A DNA stretch of 64,000 bases, taken from assembly GCA_900543585.1 (NCBI GenBank), contig UQRP01000004.1, forward strand, positions 56,996 to 120,995, read 5' to 3'. The first letter of the stretch is position 1. Each line of letters opens with the position of its first letter. This document shows, piece after piece, positions 17,381 through 26,110 of the stretch. Position numbers and translations under genes: made by a program. Under the pieces are notes generated by a model, which was not told the DNA's origin, did no database searches, and saw nothing but the letters and a program-made list of their open reading frames with translations. The stretch is from an uncultured Prevotella sp. (GTDB taxonomy: Bacteria > Bacteroidota > Bacteroidia > Bacteroidales > Bacteroidaceae).

Positions 17381-17418
17381 TAAGGAATTACATATCAAGG
17401 CCTTTCCACTTCCGGCAA
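17343..17418 (+). promoter_or_regulatory. Antiterminator helix of the leu attenuator
   Basis: TTGCCGGAAGTG (17343-17354), inside the leader peptide frame, is the exact complement of CACTTCCGGCAA (17407-17418), which is part of the terminator hairpin. The two structures exclude each other. A ribosome stalled on the Leu/Ile codons leaves 17343-17354 free to pair and lets transcription continue; a ribosome reaching the stop codon covers it and allows termination. Confidence 0.8.
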
Positions 17419-17435
17419 GTGGGAAGGCCTTTTTT
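17397..17435 (+). terminator. Attenuator terminator of the leu operon
   Basis: A 15-base-pair stem (17397-17411 with 17417-17431, one G-U pair) with loop CCGGC is followed by a T-run to 17435. It lies 50 bases before leuA and overlaps the antiterminator arm, as expected for amino-acid-controlled attenuation. Confidence 0.88.
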
Positions 17436-17485
17436 GTTAGGTCATATTCAGGGAACAGGAAATAATACAAAAAACATTATATATT

Positions 17486-19000
17486 ATGAGTGACAGACTT
17501 TATATTTTTGACACGACGCTCCGCGACGGCGAGCAGGTGCCAGGATGTCAGCTTAACACAGTAGAGAAAATCCAAGTTGCCAAGCAGCTTGAGCTGTTAG
17601 GTGTCGACGTCATCGAGGCCGGCTTCCCCATCTCCTCGCCGGGCGATTTCAACTCTGTGGTGGAGATTTCCAAGGCCGTGACGTGGCCTACCATCTGTGC
17701 CTTGACGAGAGCCGTGGAGAAAGACATCGACTGTGCTGCCGAAGCCTTGCAGTATGCCAAGCACAAGCGCATACATACGGGTATTGGCACTAGCGACTAT
17801 CACATTAAATATAAATTCAATTCCAACCGGGACGATATACTGGAGCGTGCCGTCCGCGCCGTGGCCTACGCCAAGAAGTATGTTGAGGACGTAGAGTTCT
17901 ACGCTGAGGATGCCGGACGTACTGACAACGAGTATCTCGCTAAGGTCATCGAGGCCGTTATCAAGGCCGGAGCTACTGTCGTCAATATCCCTGATACGAC
18001 CGGCTACTGCCTGCCCAATGAATACGGTTCTAAGATTAAGTACCTCATGGAGCATGTCGATGGCATCGACAAGGCCATCATCTCCACTCACTGCCATAAC
18101 GACTTAGGTATGGCCACTGCCAACACCCTGGAAGGTGTCCTCAATGGTGCCCGTCAGGTGGAGGTGACCATCAATGGTATCGGTGAGCGTGCCGGCAATA
18201 CCGCCTTGGAGGAGATAGCCATGATCTTGAAGTGTCATAAGAATATCAATATTGATACCAATATCAACACCCGTAAGATCTATCCCATCTCCCGCATGGT
18301 GTCCTCACTGATGAATATGCCCGTTCAGCCCAACAAGGCCATCGTGGGCCGTAACGCTTTTGCACACTCCAGTGGTATCCATCAGGACGGTGTGCTTAAG
18401 AATGTCGAGACCTATGAGATTATCAATCCTAAGGACATCGGCCTGGAGAATAATGAGATTGTCCTCACAGCCCGTTCCGGTCGCGCTGCCTTGAAATACC
18501 GTCTCGAAGTCAACGGAGTGGACATCAAGGATGAAGACCGTTTGGATAAGATCTATCACGAGTTCCTCAAACTTGCTGACAAGAAGAAGGAGATTACCGA
18601 TGATGACGTCCTTGTCTTGGCAGGAGCCGACAAGGCTGCCAACCATTCCGTCAAGCTCGACTATCTGCAGGTCGTCTCTGGCAAGGATGTCCGTAATGTA
18701 GCATCCATCGGCCTCGATATTGCCGGTGAGAAGTTTGAAGAGAGTGCTACGGGTAACGGACCTGTCGATGCTGCCATCAAGGCTTTAAAGCGCATCATCC
18801 ATAAGCAGATGACGCTGAAGGAGTTCACCATCCAGGCCATCACACAGGGCTCCGACGACGTCGGCAAGGTGCATATGCAGGTAGAGTACGACGGTCATGT
18901 CTATTATGGCTTTGGTGCCAATACCGACATTGTGACCGCTTCTGTAGAGGCTTACCTCGACTGTATCAATAAATTCAGAACCCCTTCACGCCACGAATAA
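17486..19000 (+). CDS. leuA: 2-isopropylmalate synthase
   Basis: LeuA condenses acetyl-CoA with 2-oxoisovalerate, the first step of leucine synthesis. It has 504 residues starting at the ATG at 17486. The catalytic TIM barrel opens with FDTTLRDGEQVPGCQLN (metal-binding Asp and conserved R-D-G-E-Q). THCHNDLGMATANTLEGV supplies the HxH metal ligands, and NGIGERAGNTALEEIAM is the second signature. The C-terminal regulatory domain (after residue 390) contains DAAIKALKRI and is the leucine feedback site in the family. It is the first gene after the attenuator; leuC follows after 6 bases. Confidence 0.95.
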   Translation: MSDRLYIFDTTLRDGEQVPGCQLNTVEKIQVAKQLELLGVDVIEAGFPISSPGDFNSVVEISKAVTWPTICALTRAVEKDIDCAAEALQYAKHKRIHTGIGTSDYHIKYKFNSNRDDILERAVRAVAYAKKYVEDVEFYAEDAGRTDNEYLAKVIEAVIKAGATVVNIPDTTGYCLPNEYGSKIKYLMEHVDGIDKAIISTHCHNDLGMATANTLEGVLNGARQVEVTINGIGERAGNTALEEIAMILKCHKNINIDTNINTRKIYPISRMVSSLMNMPVQPNKAIVGRNAFAHSSGIHQDGVLKNVETYEIINPKDIGLENNEIVLTARSGRAALKYRLEVNGVDIKDEDRLDKIYHEFLKLADKKKEITDDDVLVLAGADKAANHSVKLDYLQVVSGKDVRNVASIGLDIAGEKFEESATGNGPVDAAIKALKRIIHKQMTLKEFTIQAITQGSDDVGKVHMQVEYDGHVYYGFGANTDIVTASVEAYLDCINKFRTPSRHE

Positions 19001-19006
19001 CAGACT

Positions 19007-20398
19007 ATGAACACACTTTTCGATAAAATCTGGGACCGTCATGTAGTACAAATCGTCAAAGACGGCCCAACACAGCTTTACATTGACAGGCTCTATGGCC
19101 ATGAGGTGACGACACCGCAGGCTTTTGATGGCCTCCGTAAGCGCGGACTGAAAGTCTTCCGCCCCAAACAGAACTTCTTCATGCCCGACCATAACATCCA
19201 GACCCATGACCAGGATAAGCCCATCGCTGACCCTGTCGGCCGTTTCCAAGTCGACACGCTTGACAAGAACTGCGAGGAGTTTGGACTGACGGAGTATAAG
19301 ATGAACACTGAGGACAATGGTATCATCCATGTGGTAGGTCCAGAGAAGGGTCTCTCTCTCCCCGGCATGACCATCGTCTGCGGCGACAGCCATACTTCTA
19401 CACATGGTGCCGTAGGCGCCGTGGCCTTTGGTATCGGTACTTCAGAGGTAGAGATGGTGCTGGCTTCTCAGTGCATCCTGCAGCAGAAGCCGAAGTCGAT
19501 GCGCATTAATGTCAACGGCAAACTCAAGCCCGGTGTCACAGCCAAGGATGTGGCTCTCTATCTGATGAGTCAGCTGACCACTTCCGGCGCTACGGGCTAT
19601 TTCGTGGAGTATGCCGGTGATGTTGTCCGCGACATGACCATGGACGGTCGTCTGACACTCTGCAACCTCTCTATCGAGATGGGTGCCCGCGGTGGCTTTG
19701 TGGCACCTGATGAGACGACTTTTGAATACCTCAAGGGTCGTGAGTATGCTCCTAAGGGCGCTGACTGGGATAAGGCCGTGGCCTACTGGAAGACGCTGAA
19801 GAGTGGCGACGACGCTGTCTTCGACAAGGAACTGACCTTCAACGCTGAAGATATAGAGCCGCGTATCACCTATGGTACGAACCCTGGTATGGGTATCGGC
19901 ATCAATGGTACGATTCCTACCCTCGACGAGATTCCCGCTGAGGAGCAGGCCGGCTTCCTGAAGTCATTGAAGTATATGGGCTTTGAACCGGGAGAGAAGC
20001 TTCTCGGTCATCCTATCGACTATGTATTCTTAGGTGCCTGCACCAACGGGCGTATCGAGGACTTCCGCGCCTTCGCCAATGTTGTCAAAGGACATAAGAA
20101 AGCAGACAATGTCGTAGCTTGGCTTGTGCCCGGCTCTCATCTCGTGGCTAAGCAGATTAAGGAAGAGGGCCTTGACAAGGTGCTCACCGATGCTGGCTTC
20201 GTCATTCGTCAGCCCGGCTGCTCAGCTTGCCTGGCCATGAACGACGACAAGGTGCCCGCTGGTAAGTACAGTGTCTCCACCAGCAACCGTAACTTTGAAG
20301 GTCGTCAGGGACCGGGCAGCCGTACCATTCTGGCTTCTCCCTTAGTGGCTGCCGCTGCTGCATTAACAGGTAAAATCACAGACCCTCGCACGCTTTAA
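19007..20398 (+). CDS. leuC: 3-isopropylmalate dehydratase large subunit
   Basis: LeuC with LeuD isomerises 2-isopropylmalate to 3-isopropylmalate using a 4Fe-4S cluster. It has 463 residues. It begins TLFDKIWDRHVVQ and contains the aconitase signatures GDSHTSTHGAVGAVAFGIGTSEVE and FLGACTNGRIEDFRAFA (read as two motifs). The cluster cysteines are in GACTNGR and GCSACLAMN. RNFEGRQGPGSRTILASP is the substrate-binding end of the domain. It lies between leuA and leuD with 6- and 2-base gaps, a tight operon. Confidence 0.95.
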   Translation: MNTLFDKIWDRHVVQIVKDGPTQLYIDRLYGHEVTTPQAFDGLRKRGLKVFRPKQNFFMPDHNIQTHDQDKPIADPVGRFQVDTLDKNCEEFGLTEYKMNTEDNGIIHVVGPEKGLSLPGMTIVCGDSHTSTHGAVGAVAFGIGTSEVEMVLASQCILQQKPKSMRINVNGKLKPGVTAKDVALYLMSQLTTSGATGYFVEYAGDVVRDMTMDGRLTLCNLSIEMGARGGFVAPDETTFEYLKGREYAPKGADWDKAVAYWKTLKSGDDAVFDKELTFNAEDIEPRITYGTNPGMGIGINGTIPTLDEIPAEEQAGFLKSLKYMGFEPGEKLLGHPIDYVFLGACTNGRIEDFRAFANVVKGHKKADNVVAWLVPGSHLVAKQIKEEGLDKVLTDAGFVIRQPGCSACLAMNDDKVPAGKYSVSTSNRNFEGRQGPGSRTILASPLVAAAAALTGKITDPRTL

Positions 20399-20400
20399 TT

Positions 20401-21006
20401 ATGAAACAGAAATTCAACGTCATAACATCAACATGTGTGCCCCTTCCTTTAGAGAATGTGGACACCGACCAGATTATCCCCGCCCGTTATCTGAAACTCA
20501 CACAGAAGGACGGCTTCGGTCCTTATCTCTTCCACGACTGGCGCTTCAACGCCGACGGTAGTGAGAAGAAGGACTTCGTCCTCAACAACCCCGACTTCAA
20601 GGATGCTGTCATCCTTGTGGCTGGTAAGAACTTCGGCTCCGGCTCTTCCCGTGAGCATGCCGCATGGGCCATCGCCGGCTATGGCTTCAGAGTCGTCATC
20701 AGCTCCTTCTTTGCTGACATTCATAAGAACAACGAGCTCAACAACTTTGTGCTCCCCGTTGTTGTCAGCGAGGGCTTCCTCAAGGAACTTTTCTACACCA
20801 TCAATGCTGACCATCAGTCGCAGGTTAAGGTAGACCTTCCCAACCAGACCGTCACGAACCTTGCTACGGGTCATAGCGAACATTTCGAAATCAACGGATA
20901 CAAGAAGCATTGTCTGGAGAATGGTCTCGACGATGTCGACTTCCTGGTCCAGAACCGCGACAAGGTGGAGGCCTGGGAGAAGGCCAACGCCAATGTGCCG
21001 GCATAA
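20401..21006 (+). CDS. leuD: 3-isopropylmalate dehydratase small subunit
   Basis: LeuD is the swivelling domain that completes the isopropylmalate isomerase active site. It has 201 residues, the usual length for the family. Visible motifs are LENVDTDQIIPARYLK near the start and GKNFGSGSSREHAAWAI, whose serines and arginine bind the substrate carboxylate. SSFFADIHKNNELNNFVLPV is the conserved interface region. It follows leuC by 2 bases and precedes the second synthase gene by 12. Confidence 0.95.
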   Translation: MKQKFNVITSTCVPLPLENVDTDQIIPARYLKLTQKDGFGPYLFHDWRFNADGSEKKDFVLNNPDFKDAVILVAGKNFGSGSSREHAAWAIAGYGFRVVISSFFADIHKNNELNNFVLPVVVSEGFLKELFYTINADHQSQVKVDLPNQTVTNLATGHSEHFEINGYKKHCLENGLDDVDFLVQNRDKVEAWEKANANVPA

Positions 21007-21018
21007 GGCGCTATTATT

Positions 21019-22548
21019 ATGGCTTATTCTGAAATAGAGATAATGGACTGCACGCTCCGCGATGGCGAGCAGACGAGTGGCGTGAGCTTCCTGCCCCATG
21101 AGAAGCTTATGATAGCCCGGCATCTACTCTCTGTCGTCGGTGTAGACCGGGTCGAGGTAGCCTCGGCACGTGTCTCTGAAGGAGAGAAGAAGGCAGTATC
21201 AATGATTTGCAACTATGCCCGTCAGCATGATATGCTCGACAGGGTGGAGGTCTTAGGCTTCGTCGATGGTAACAAATCCATAGACTGGATTGACGAGTGT
21301 GGCTGCAAGACGGTCAACGTCCTGGCCAAAGGATCACTTCGCCATTGCGAATACCAGCTGAAGAAAACCCCTGAGGAGCATATTGCTGACATCAAGAATG
21401 TCATTGCTTATGCCCATTCTAAGGGTATGAACGTCAACCTCTATCTGGAGGACTGGTCGCAGGGTATGCGCGATAGCCGCGATTATGTCTGGCAGATGAT
21501 GGATGGTCTCAAGGATGAGGGCATCCTCCGCTATCTGCTCCCTGACACACTCGGTATCCTCAACCCTGACAACACCTATGAGTATATCAAGGCTATGACC
21601 GACCGCTACCCTGACGGTAAGTTTGAGTTCCATGCTCATAACGACTACGATATGGCTGTTGGCAACTCCTTTATGGCTGTTCAGGCCGGTGCTTCCGGCC
21701 TCCATGTCACTGTCAATGGTCTTGGCGAGCGCTGTGGCAATGCACCGCTGTCAAGTATCCATGTGATGCTTAAAGACCAGATGCATGTCAAAGACCATAT
21801 CGACGAGAGCACGCTCATGGAGATTAGTAACATTGTGGCTGGATACAGTGGCATCGGCTATTCACCCAACACCCCTGTCATCGGTGAGAATGTCTTCACT
21901 CAGGTTGCCGGGGTTCATGCTGATGGTGACAACAAGGCGCATCTCTATAGCAATGCCCTGGTACCGGAACGCTTCGGACGCCATCGTGAGTTTGCCTTGG
22001 GTAAGAACTCTGGTAAAGCCAATATCATCCGTAATCTCGCCGACTTGGGTCTGGAGCTCACCAAGGAGCAGACAAAAGCCGTCACACAGCGTATCACGGA
22101 GCTTGGCGACCGCAAGCAGCTTGTCACCCAGGATGACCTGCCGTATATCGTCAGCGATGTCTTGAAACATTCTTCTCCTGAACAGAAGGTGAAGTTGGTG
22201 AGCTATATGGTCTCGACGAGTTATGGCCTGAAACCGATAGCTTCGCTGAAGATACAAATCAACGGACAGCAATATGAGGCCGACTCCACAGGTGACGGTC
22301 AGTATGATGCTTTCGTCAAAGCTCTGCGCAAGATTTATAAGGAGAAACTCAACCGCACCTTCCCATTGCTGCAAAACTATGCTGTGACGATACCGCCAGG
22401 CGGCCGCACCGATGCCCTTGTGCAGACGGTCATCTCCTGGAACGACGGACAGAAACAGTTCCGTACACGTGGTCTTGACGCTGACCAGACGGAGGCTGCT
22501 ATCCAGGCTACCATCAAGATGCTTAACATGATAGAAGAGGAAAAGTAA
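21019..22548 (+). CDS. LeuA/citramalate-synthase family enzyme
   Basis: This is a 509-residue second member of the isopropylmalate/citramalate synthase family. The barrel motifs are MDCTLRDGEQTSGVSF, EFHAHNDYDMAVGNSF (HxH metal ligands) and VNGLGERCGNAPLSSIHVM. The C-terminal LeuA-type regulatory domain is present (DGQYDAFVKALRKIYKEK). It differs clearly from leuA four genes up: GVSFLPHEKLMIARHL replaces the LeuA-type segment. Since LeuCD and LeuB can also process citramalate to 2-oxobutyrate, the likeliest reaction is pyruvate plus acetyl-CoA to citramalate for isoleucine. This is inference; a second isopropylmalate synthase is the alternative. Confidence 0.8.
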   Translation: MAYSEIEIMDCTLRDGEQTSGVSFLPHEKLMIARHLLSVVGVDRVEVASARVSEGEKKAVSMICNYARQHDMLDRVEVLGFVDGNKSIDWIDECGCKTVNVLAKGSLRHCEYQLKKTPEEHIADIKNVIAYAHSKGMNVNLYLEDWSQGMRDSRDYVWQMMDGLKDEGILRYLLPDTLGILNPDNTYEYIKAMTDRYPDGKFEFHAHNDYDMAVGNSFMAVQAGASGLHVTVNGLGERCGNAPLSSIHVMLKDQMHVKDHIDESTLMEISNIVAGYSGIGYSPNTPVIGENVFTQVAGVHADGDNKAHLYSNALVPERFGRHREFALGKNSGKANIIRNLADLGLELTKEQTKAVTQRITELGDRKQLVTQDDLPYIVSDVLKHSSPEQKVKLVSYMVSTSYGLKPIASLKIQINGQQYEADSTGDGQYDAFVKALRKIYKEKLNRTFPLLQNYAVTIPPGGRTDALVQTVISWNDGQKQFRTRGLDADQTEAAIQATIKMLNMIEEEK

Positions 22549-22562
22549 AACGTAAAGATATT

Positions 22563-23624
22563 ATGAAACTGAAAATTGCTGTACTCCCGGGCGATGGAAT
22601 CGGTCCGGAGATCATGCCTGAGGCTATCAATGTCCTCAATGTCGTGGCAAAGAAGTTTGGCCATGAGTTTGAATACAAGGAGGCTATCTGCGGTGCCCAT
22701 GCTATCGATACATGTGGCGACCCCTTCCCTGATGAGACCTTCAAGACCTGCATGGATGCCGATGCTGTGCTCTTCGCTGCTGTCGGTGATCCTCGCTTCG
22801 ACAACAACCCCACGCTGAAAGTGCGTCCTGAGACAGGACTCCTCGCCATGCGTAAGAAGTTGGGCCTCTTCGCCAATGTGCGCCCTGTGGCTACTTTCGA
22901 CTGCCTTCTCCATAAGAGTCCGCTGAAGGAAGAACTTATCAAGGGAGCAGACTTCGTCGTCATCCGCGAGCTGACAGGTGGCATGTACTTCGGTGAGAAG
23001 TATCAGGACAATGAGAAGGCTTATGATACCGATATCTACTACCGTCCTGAGATAGAACGCATCCTGAAGGTGGCTTTCGACTTCGCCATTCGCCGCAACA
23101 AGCACCTCACCGTCGTCGATAAGGCCAACGTGCTGGCCAGCTCCCGTCTGTGGCGTCAGGTGGCAAAGGAGATGGAGCCTCAGTATCCTGAGGTCACCGT
23201 CGACTACATGTTCATCGACAATGCTTCCATGCGTGTCCTTACAGAGCCTCGCTACTTTGACGTCATCGTCACTGAGAACACCTTTGGCGACATCCTCACT
23301 GATGAGACCAGCGCCATCACTGGCTCTATGGGCTTACAGCCTTCAGCCTCTCTCGGCGAGCATACACCGCTCTTCGAGCCCGTTCATGGCTCTTGGCCGC
23401 AGGCTGCTGGTAAGAATATTGCCAATCCGTTGGCTGAGATTCTCTCTGCTGCCATGCTTCTGGAGCACTTCGGCCTTAAGGAGGAGGGCGCTGCCATCCG
23501 TGAGGCTTGTGATGCCAGCTTGGTGCAGAACGTGCGCACACCGGAGATCCAGGTCGAGGGCGGTAAGCACTATGGCACAAAGGAGGTTGGTGAGTGGATT
23601 GCCAACTACATTGCCAATAAGTAA
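22563..23624 (+). CDS. leuB: 3-isopropylmalate dehydrogenase
   Basis: LeuB oxidises and decarboxylates 3-isopropylmalate with NAD+. It has 353 residues starting at the ATG at 22563. Motifs are VLPGDGIGPEIMPEAINVL at the N-terminus, the substrate-binding arginines in GLLAMRKKLGLFANVRPV, and RELTGGMYFGEK. The metal site is TENTFGDILTDETSAITGSMG, read as two halves. FEPVHGSWPQAAGKNIANP is the NAD-binding loop. It is the last gene of the operon, and a strong terminator follows 22 bases after the stop. Confidence 0.95.
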   Translation: MKLKIAVLPGDGIGPEIMPEAINVLNVVAKKFGHEFEYKEAICGAHAIDTCGDPFPDETFKTCMDADAVLFAAVGDPRFDNNPTLKVRPETGLLAMRKKLGLFANVRPVATFDCLLHKSPLKEELIKGADFVVIRELTGGMYFGEKYQDNEKAYDTDIYYRPEIERILKVAFDFAIRRNKHLTVVDKANVLASSRLWRQVAKEMEPQYPEVTVDYMFIDNASMRVLTEPRYFDVIVTENTFGDILTDETSAITGSMGLQPSASLGEHTPLFEPVHGSWPQAAGKNIANPLAEILSAAMLLEHFGLKEEGAAIREACDASLVQNVRTPEIQVEGGKHYGTKEVGEWIANYIANK

Positions 23625-23646
23625 GGTTATCATAGACAGAAATAAA

Positions 23647-23675
23647 AAGGCGGGCTCTAAAGGCCCGCCTTTTCT
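23647..23675. terminator. Bidirectional terminator between leuB and the sigma factor gene
   Basis: AAGGCGGGC (23647-23655) pairs with GCCCGCCTT (23663-23671) over a 7-base loop, with an A-run on the left and a T-run on the right. It serves the converging leu operon and the sigma factor gene, whose stop codon overlaps its edge. Confidence 0.88.
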
Positions 23676-24270
23676 ATTTCAGTTCCAATTCAATATTATG
23701 CTCTCTCGCCATGCGCCTCATATTCATCACCGCATAGCGCATACGTCCCAGGGCGGTGTTGATGCTCACGTTGGTGATGTCGGCAATCTCTTTGAATGAC
23801 AACTCCTGGTAGAAGCGCATGAAGACGACCTCCCGCTGCGGAGCAGGAAGGTTGTTCATCATCTTCCGCACGTCGTTCATAATCTGGCTGTTGACATATC
23901 GGCTCTCGATGCTCTCGTCTTGCACGTTCTCTGTACGAAGGTTGGAGAGGTCGTTGTCTGCCGTAGGCTCCACGATATGGTCGCTTCTGTGGTTGCGGTA
24001 GCGGTCCATGATGATGTTATGAGCAATACGTATGCACCACGCGCAGAAACTGCCCGTAGGACTGTATCGGCCATTCTTTAGCTTGACGATAATCTTGATG
24101 AAGGTATCCTGGAAAATATCGTTTGCCTCGTCCTCGTTGTGGACCACAAAGAAAATGTAAGAGAAGAGTTTAGACTGATTATGAGACAGCAGCAGGTCAA
24201 AGGCCCTGTTGTCGCCATTCATATAACAGACTGCCAACTCCTCGTCTGTCAAGGTTGTGAAGTCTTTCAT
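23674..24270 (-). CDS. ECF-type RNA polymerase sigma factor
   Basis: This is a 198-residue sigma-70 family factor of the extracytoplasmic-function type. Region 2 contains NQSKLFSYIFFVVHNEDEAND, split here around the conserved core-binding helix, and DIFQDTFIKIIVKLKNG. Region 4 contains PAPQREVVFMRFYQELSFKEIA and a helix-turn-helix VSINTALGRMRYAVMNMRR. No anti-sigma gene is adjacent on either side. Its nearest upstream neighbour on the same strand is porX, and in Porphyromonas gingivalis an ECF sigma factor (SigP) works with PorX. A similar partnership here is only inferred. It has its own strong promoter at 24348-24379. Confidence 0.88.
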   Translation of the reverse strand: MKDFTTLTDEELAVCYMNGDNRAFDLLLSHNQSKLFSYIFFVVHNEDEANDIFQDTFIKIIVKLKNGRYSPTGSFCAWCIRIAHNIIMDRYRNHRSDHIVEPTADNDLSNLRTENVQDESIESRYVNSQIMNDVRKMMNNLPAPQREVVFMRFYQELSFKEIADITNVSINTALGRMRYAVMNMRRMAREHNIELELK

Positions 24271-24347
24271 CTATGTTTTACTTTTATTGAAGTAAAAATC
24301 TAACCGATAGGCCAACGATAATTAATGGTTATTATTGTCTTTGTGTG

Positions 24348-24379
24348 CAAAAATAATCAATTTTCAGATTCCAGCCAAA
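24348..24379 (-). promoter_or_regulatory. Promoter of the ECF sigma factor gene
   Basis: On the minus strand TTTG (24376-24379), 20 bases, then TATTTTTG (24348-24355). The start point would be near 24342, leaving a leader of about 70 bases. The promoter matches the housekeeping consensus, so the gene does not appear to depend only on itself. Confidence 0.75.
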
Positions 24380-24405
24380 AAGTTAACATAGAAATTTAGA
24401 AAAAT

Positions 24406-24439
24406 ATAGTTTGCCCCACAGAAAACGGGGGCAAACTAT
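24406..24439 (-). terminator. Terminator after porX
   Basis: ATAGTTTGCCCC (24406-24417) pairs perfectly with GGGGCAAACTAT (24428-24439), and on the minus strand it is followed by ATTTTT. It lies directly past the porX stop and separates it from the sigma factor promoter. Confidence 0.8.
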
Positions 24440-26062
24440 CTATCTGTTGTGTCTGGGCTTCATGGTAATGAGCGGTGCCAGCATTTCTTCCATGCTGATG
24501 CCTCCATGCTGAAAGGTGTCTTTATAGTACGACACATAGTAGTTGTAGTTGTTGGGATAAGCAAAGAAACTGTTTCCCGTAGCAAAGACATAGCTTGTGC
24601 TGACATTGGGCGTAGGCAGGAAAGCCTTGTGCGGCTCCTTGATGGCGAAGACCTCCTTCTCGTTGAAAGCAAGGTTCTTACCCAACTTATACCGCAGATT
24701 GGTGTTGGTATTTCTGTCTCCGATAATCTTCACCGGCTTTGAGCATCGGATAGAGCCGTGGTCGGTGGTCAGCACGATGGTGTAGTCGCTGTCGCCTAAT
24801 CGCCGGAAGAGGTCGGCCATCACGGAGTGGCGGAACCATGACAGCGTGATAGAGCGATAGGCGCTCTCGTTGTTGGCCAGCTCCCGGACCATCTTCGACT
24901 CTGTGCGCGCGTGGGAGAGCATGTCTATGAAGTTGATGACGACGACATTGAGGTCGTTGTCTTTCAGTGCATTATACTGCTGCAACAGTTTGTCGGCACC
25001 CGCAGAGTCGTTAATCTTGAAATAGCTGAACTTGTCGCGCCTTCTGAATCTTTCTATCTGCGTCTTGATGAGCGGGGCCTCGTTGAGGTTCTTGCCTTCC
25101 TCCTCATCCTCGTCAACCCAAAGGTCAGGGAACATCTTCTCTATCTTGTCGGGCATGAGACCGGAGAAGATGGCATTGCGGGCGTACTGAGTGGCGGTGG
25201 GCAGAATGGTCATATACATATCTTCCGTGATGTCAAACATGTCGCCAATCTCCTGTGCCAGCACCCTCCACTGATCCCATCGGAAGTTGTCTATGACGAC
25301 AAGGAAGACTTTCTCGCCGTTGTTGATAAGCGGGAAAATCTTATCCTTGAAGATGTCGGGCGACATCAACGGCTTGGAAGGTGAGGGTTGCTGGTTGCCC
25401 TTACGGCCAAGCATTCTGTTGACGGACGTCTTGCCTTCGAAATTCTGCCGGATGGCGTCCATCCAGTCCATGTAATTGGATTTGATGTATTTAGTAAAGC
25501 CGTTGTTGGCTTCTTCCTTCTGCATGGCGAGCATCTCGGTCATATCGCTCTCTGTGGACGACAGCTCCAACTCCCAATGCACCAGTTTCTTATAGACGTC
25601 CATCCACTCGCGCCAGTCCTGGCAATCACTTATCTGCATCGCCAGCTTTTGATATTCCTGGCGGTAGCTGCTCTGCGTCACCTCTGTGACAATCTCGTGT
25701 CGGTGAATGTTCTTCTTCAACGAGAGCAGAATCTGATTGGGGTTGACAGGCTTGATGAGATAGTCAGCAATCTTTGAGCCGATGGCCTGGTCCATGATGT
25801 CCTCCTCCTCGCTCTTCGTCACCATGACGACAGGGGTCTGAGGCTGTATCTCTTTAATCTTCTGCAACGTCTCCAGCCCTGTAAAGCCTGGCATCATCTC
25901 GTCGAGCATGATGAGGTCGAAGGTCTGTTGCTGGCATTGCTCTATGGCATCAGCGCCGTTGGTGACGGCTGTGACGTCATAGCCTTTATGCTGAAGGAAA
26001 ATGATGTGGCCTTTGAGAAGATCTATCTCGTCATCGGCCCATAGTATTGATCCGTTCTTCAT
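24440..26062 (-). CDS. porX: PorX, response regulator with PglZ-type phosphatase domain
   Basis: PorX controls type IX secretion genes with the sensor PorY and also acts as a phosphodiesterase-type enzyme. It has 540 residues. The receiver domain is residues 1-120: acidic pair ADDE at 10-11, phosphate acceptor in MLDEMMPG at Asp54, the signalling Thr in VVMVTKSEE and Lys in DYLIKPVNP. The PglZ domain follows: VFLVVIDNFRWDQW (metal Asp), ILPTATQYARNAIFSG (nucleophile Thr) and VLTTDHGSIRCSKP (metal Asp and His). All key residues are present. It follows porW by 48 bases on the same strand. Confidence 0.93.
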   Translation of the reverse strand: MKNGSILWADDEIDLLKGHIIFLQHKGYDVTAVTNGADAIEQCQQQTFDLIMLDEMMPGFTGLETLQKIKEIQPQTPVVMVTKSEEEDIMDQAIGSKIADYLIKPVNPNQILLSLKKNIHRHEIVTEVTQSSYRQEYQKLAMQISDCQDWREWMDVYKKLVHWELELSSTESDMTEMLAMQKEEANNGFTKYIKSNYMDWMDAIRQNFEGKTSVNRMLGRKGNQQPSPSKPLMSPDIFKDKIFPLINNGEKVFLVVIDNFRWDQWRVLAQEIGDMFDITEDMYMTILPTATQYARNAIFSGLMPDKIEKMFPDLWVDEDEEEGKNLNEAPLIKTQIERFRRRDKFSYFKINDSAGADKLLQQYNALKDNDLNVVVINFIDMLSHARTESKMVRELANNESAYRSITLSWFRHSVMADLFRRLGDSDYTIVLTTDHGSIRCSKPVKIIGDRNTNTNLRYKLGKNLAFNEKEVFAIKEPHKAFLPTPNVSTSYVFATGNSFFAYPNNYNYYVSYYKDTFQHGGISMEEMLAPLITMKPRHNR

Positions 26063-26110
26063 CTGTTGTCTGTCGTTAATGTGTTAAACTGCCATTGTCA
26101 GCTCTCTTCA

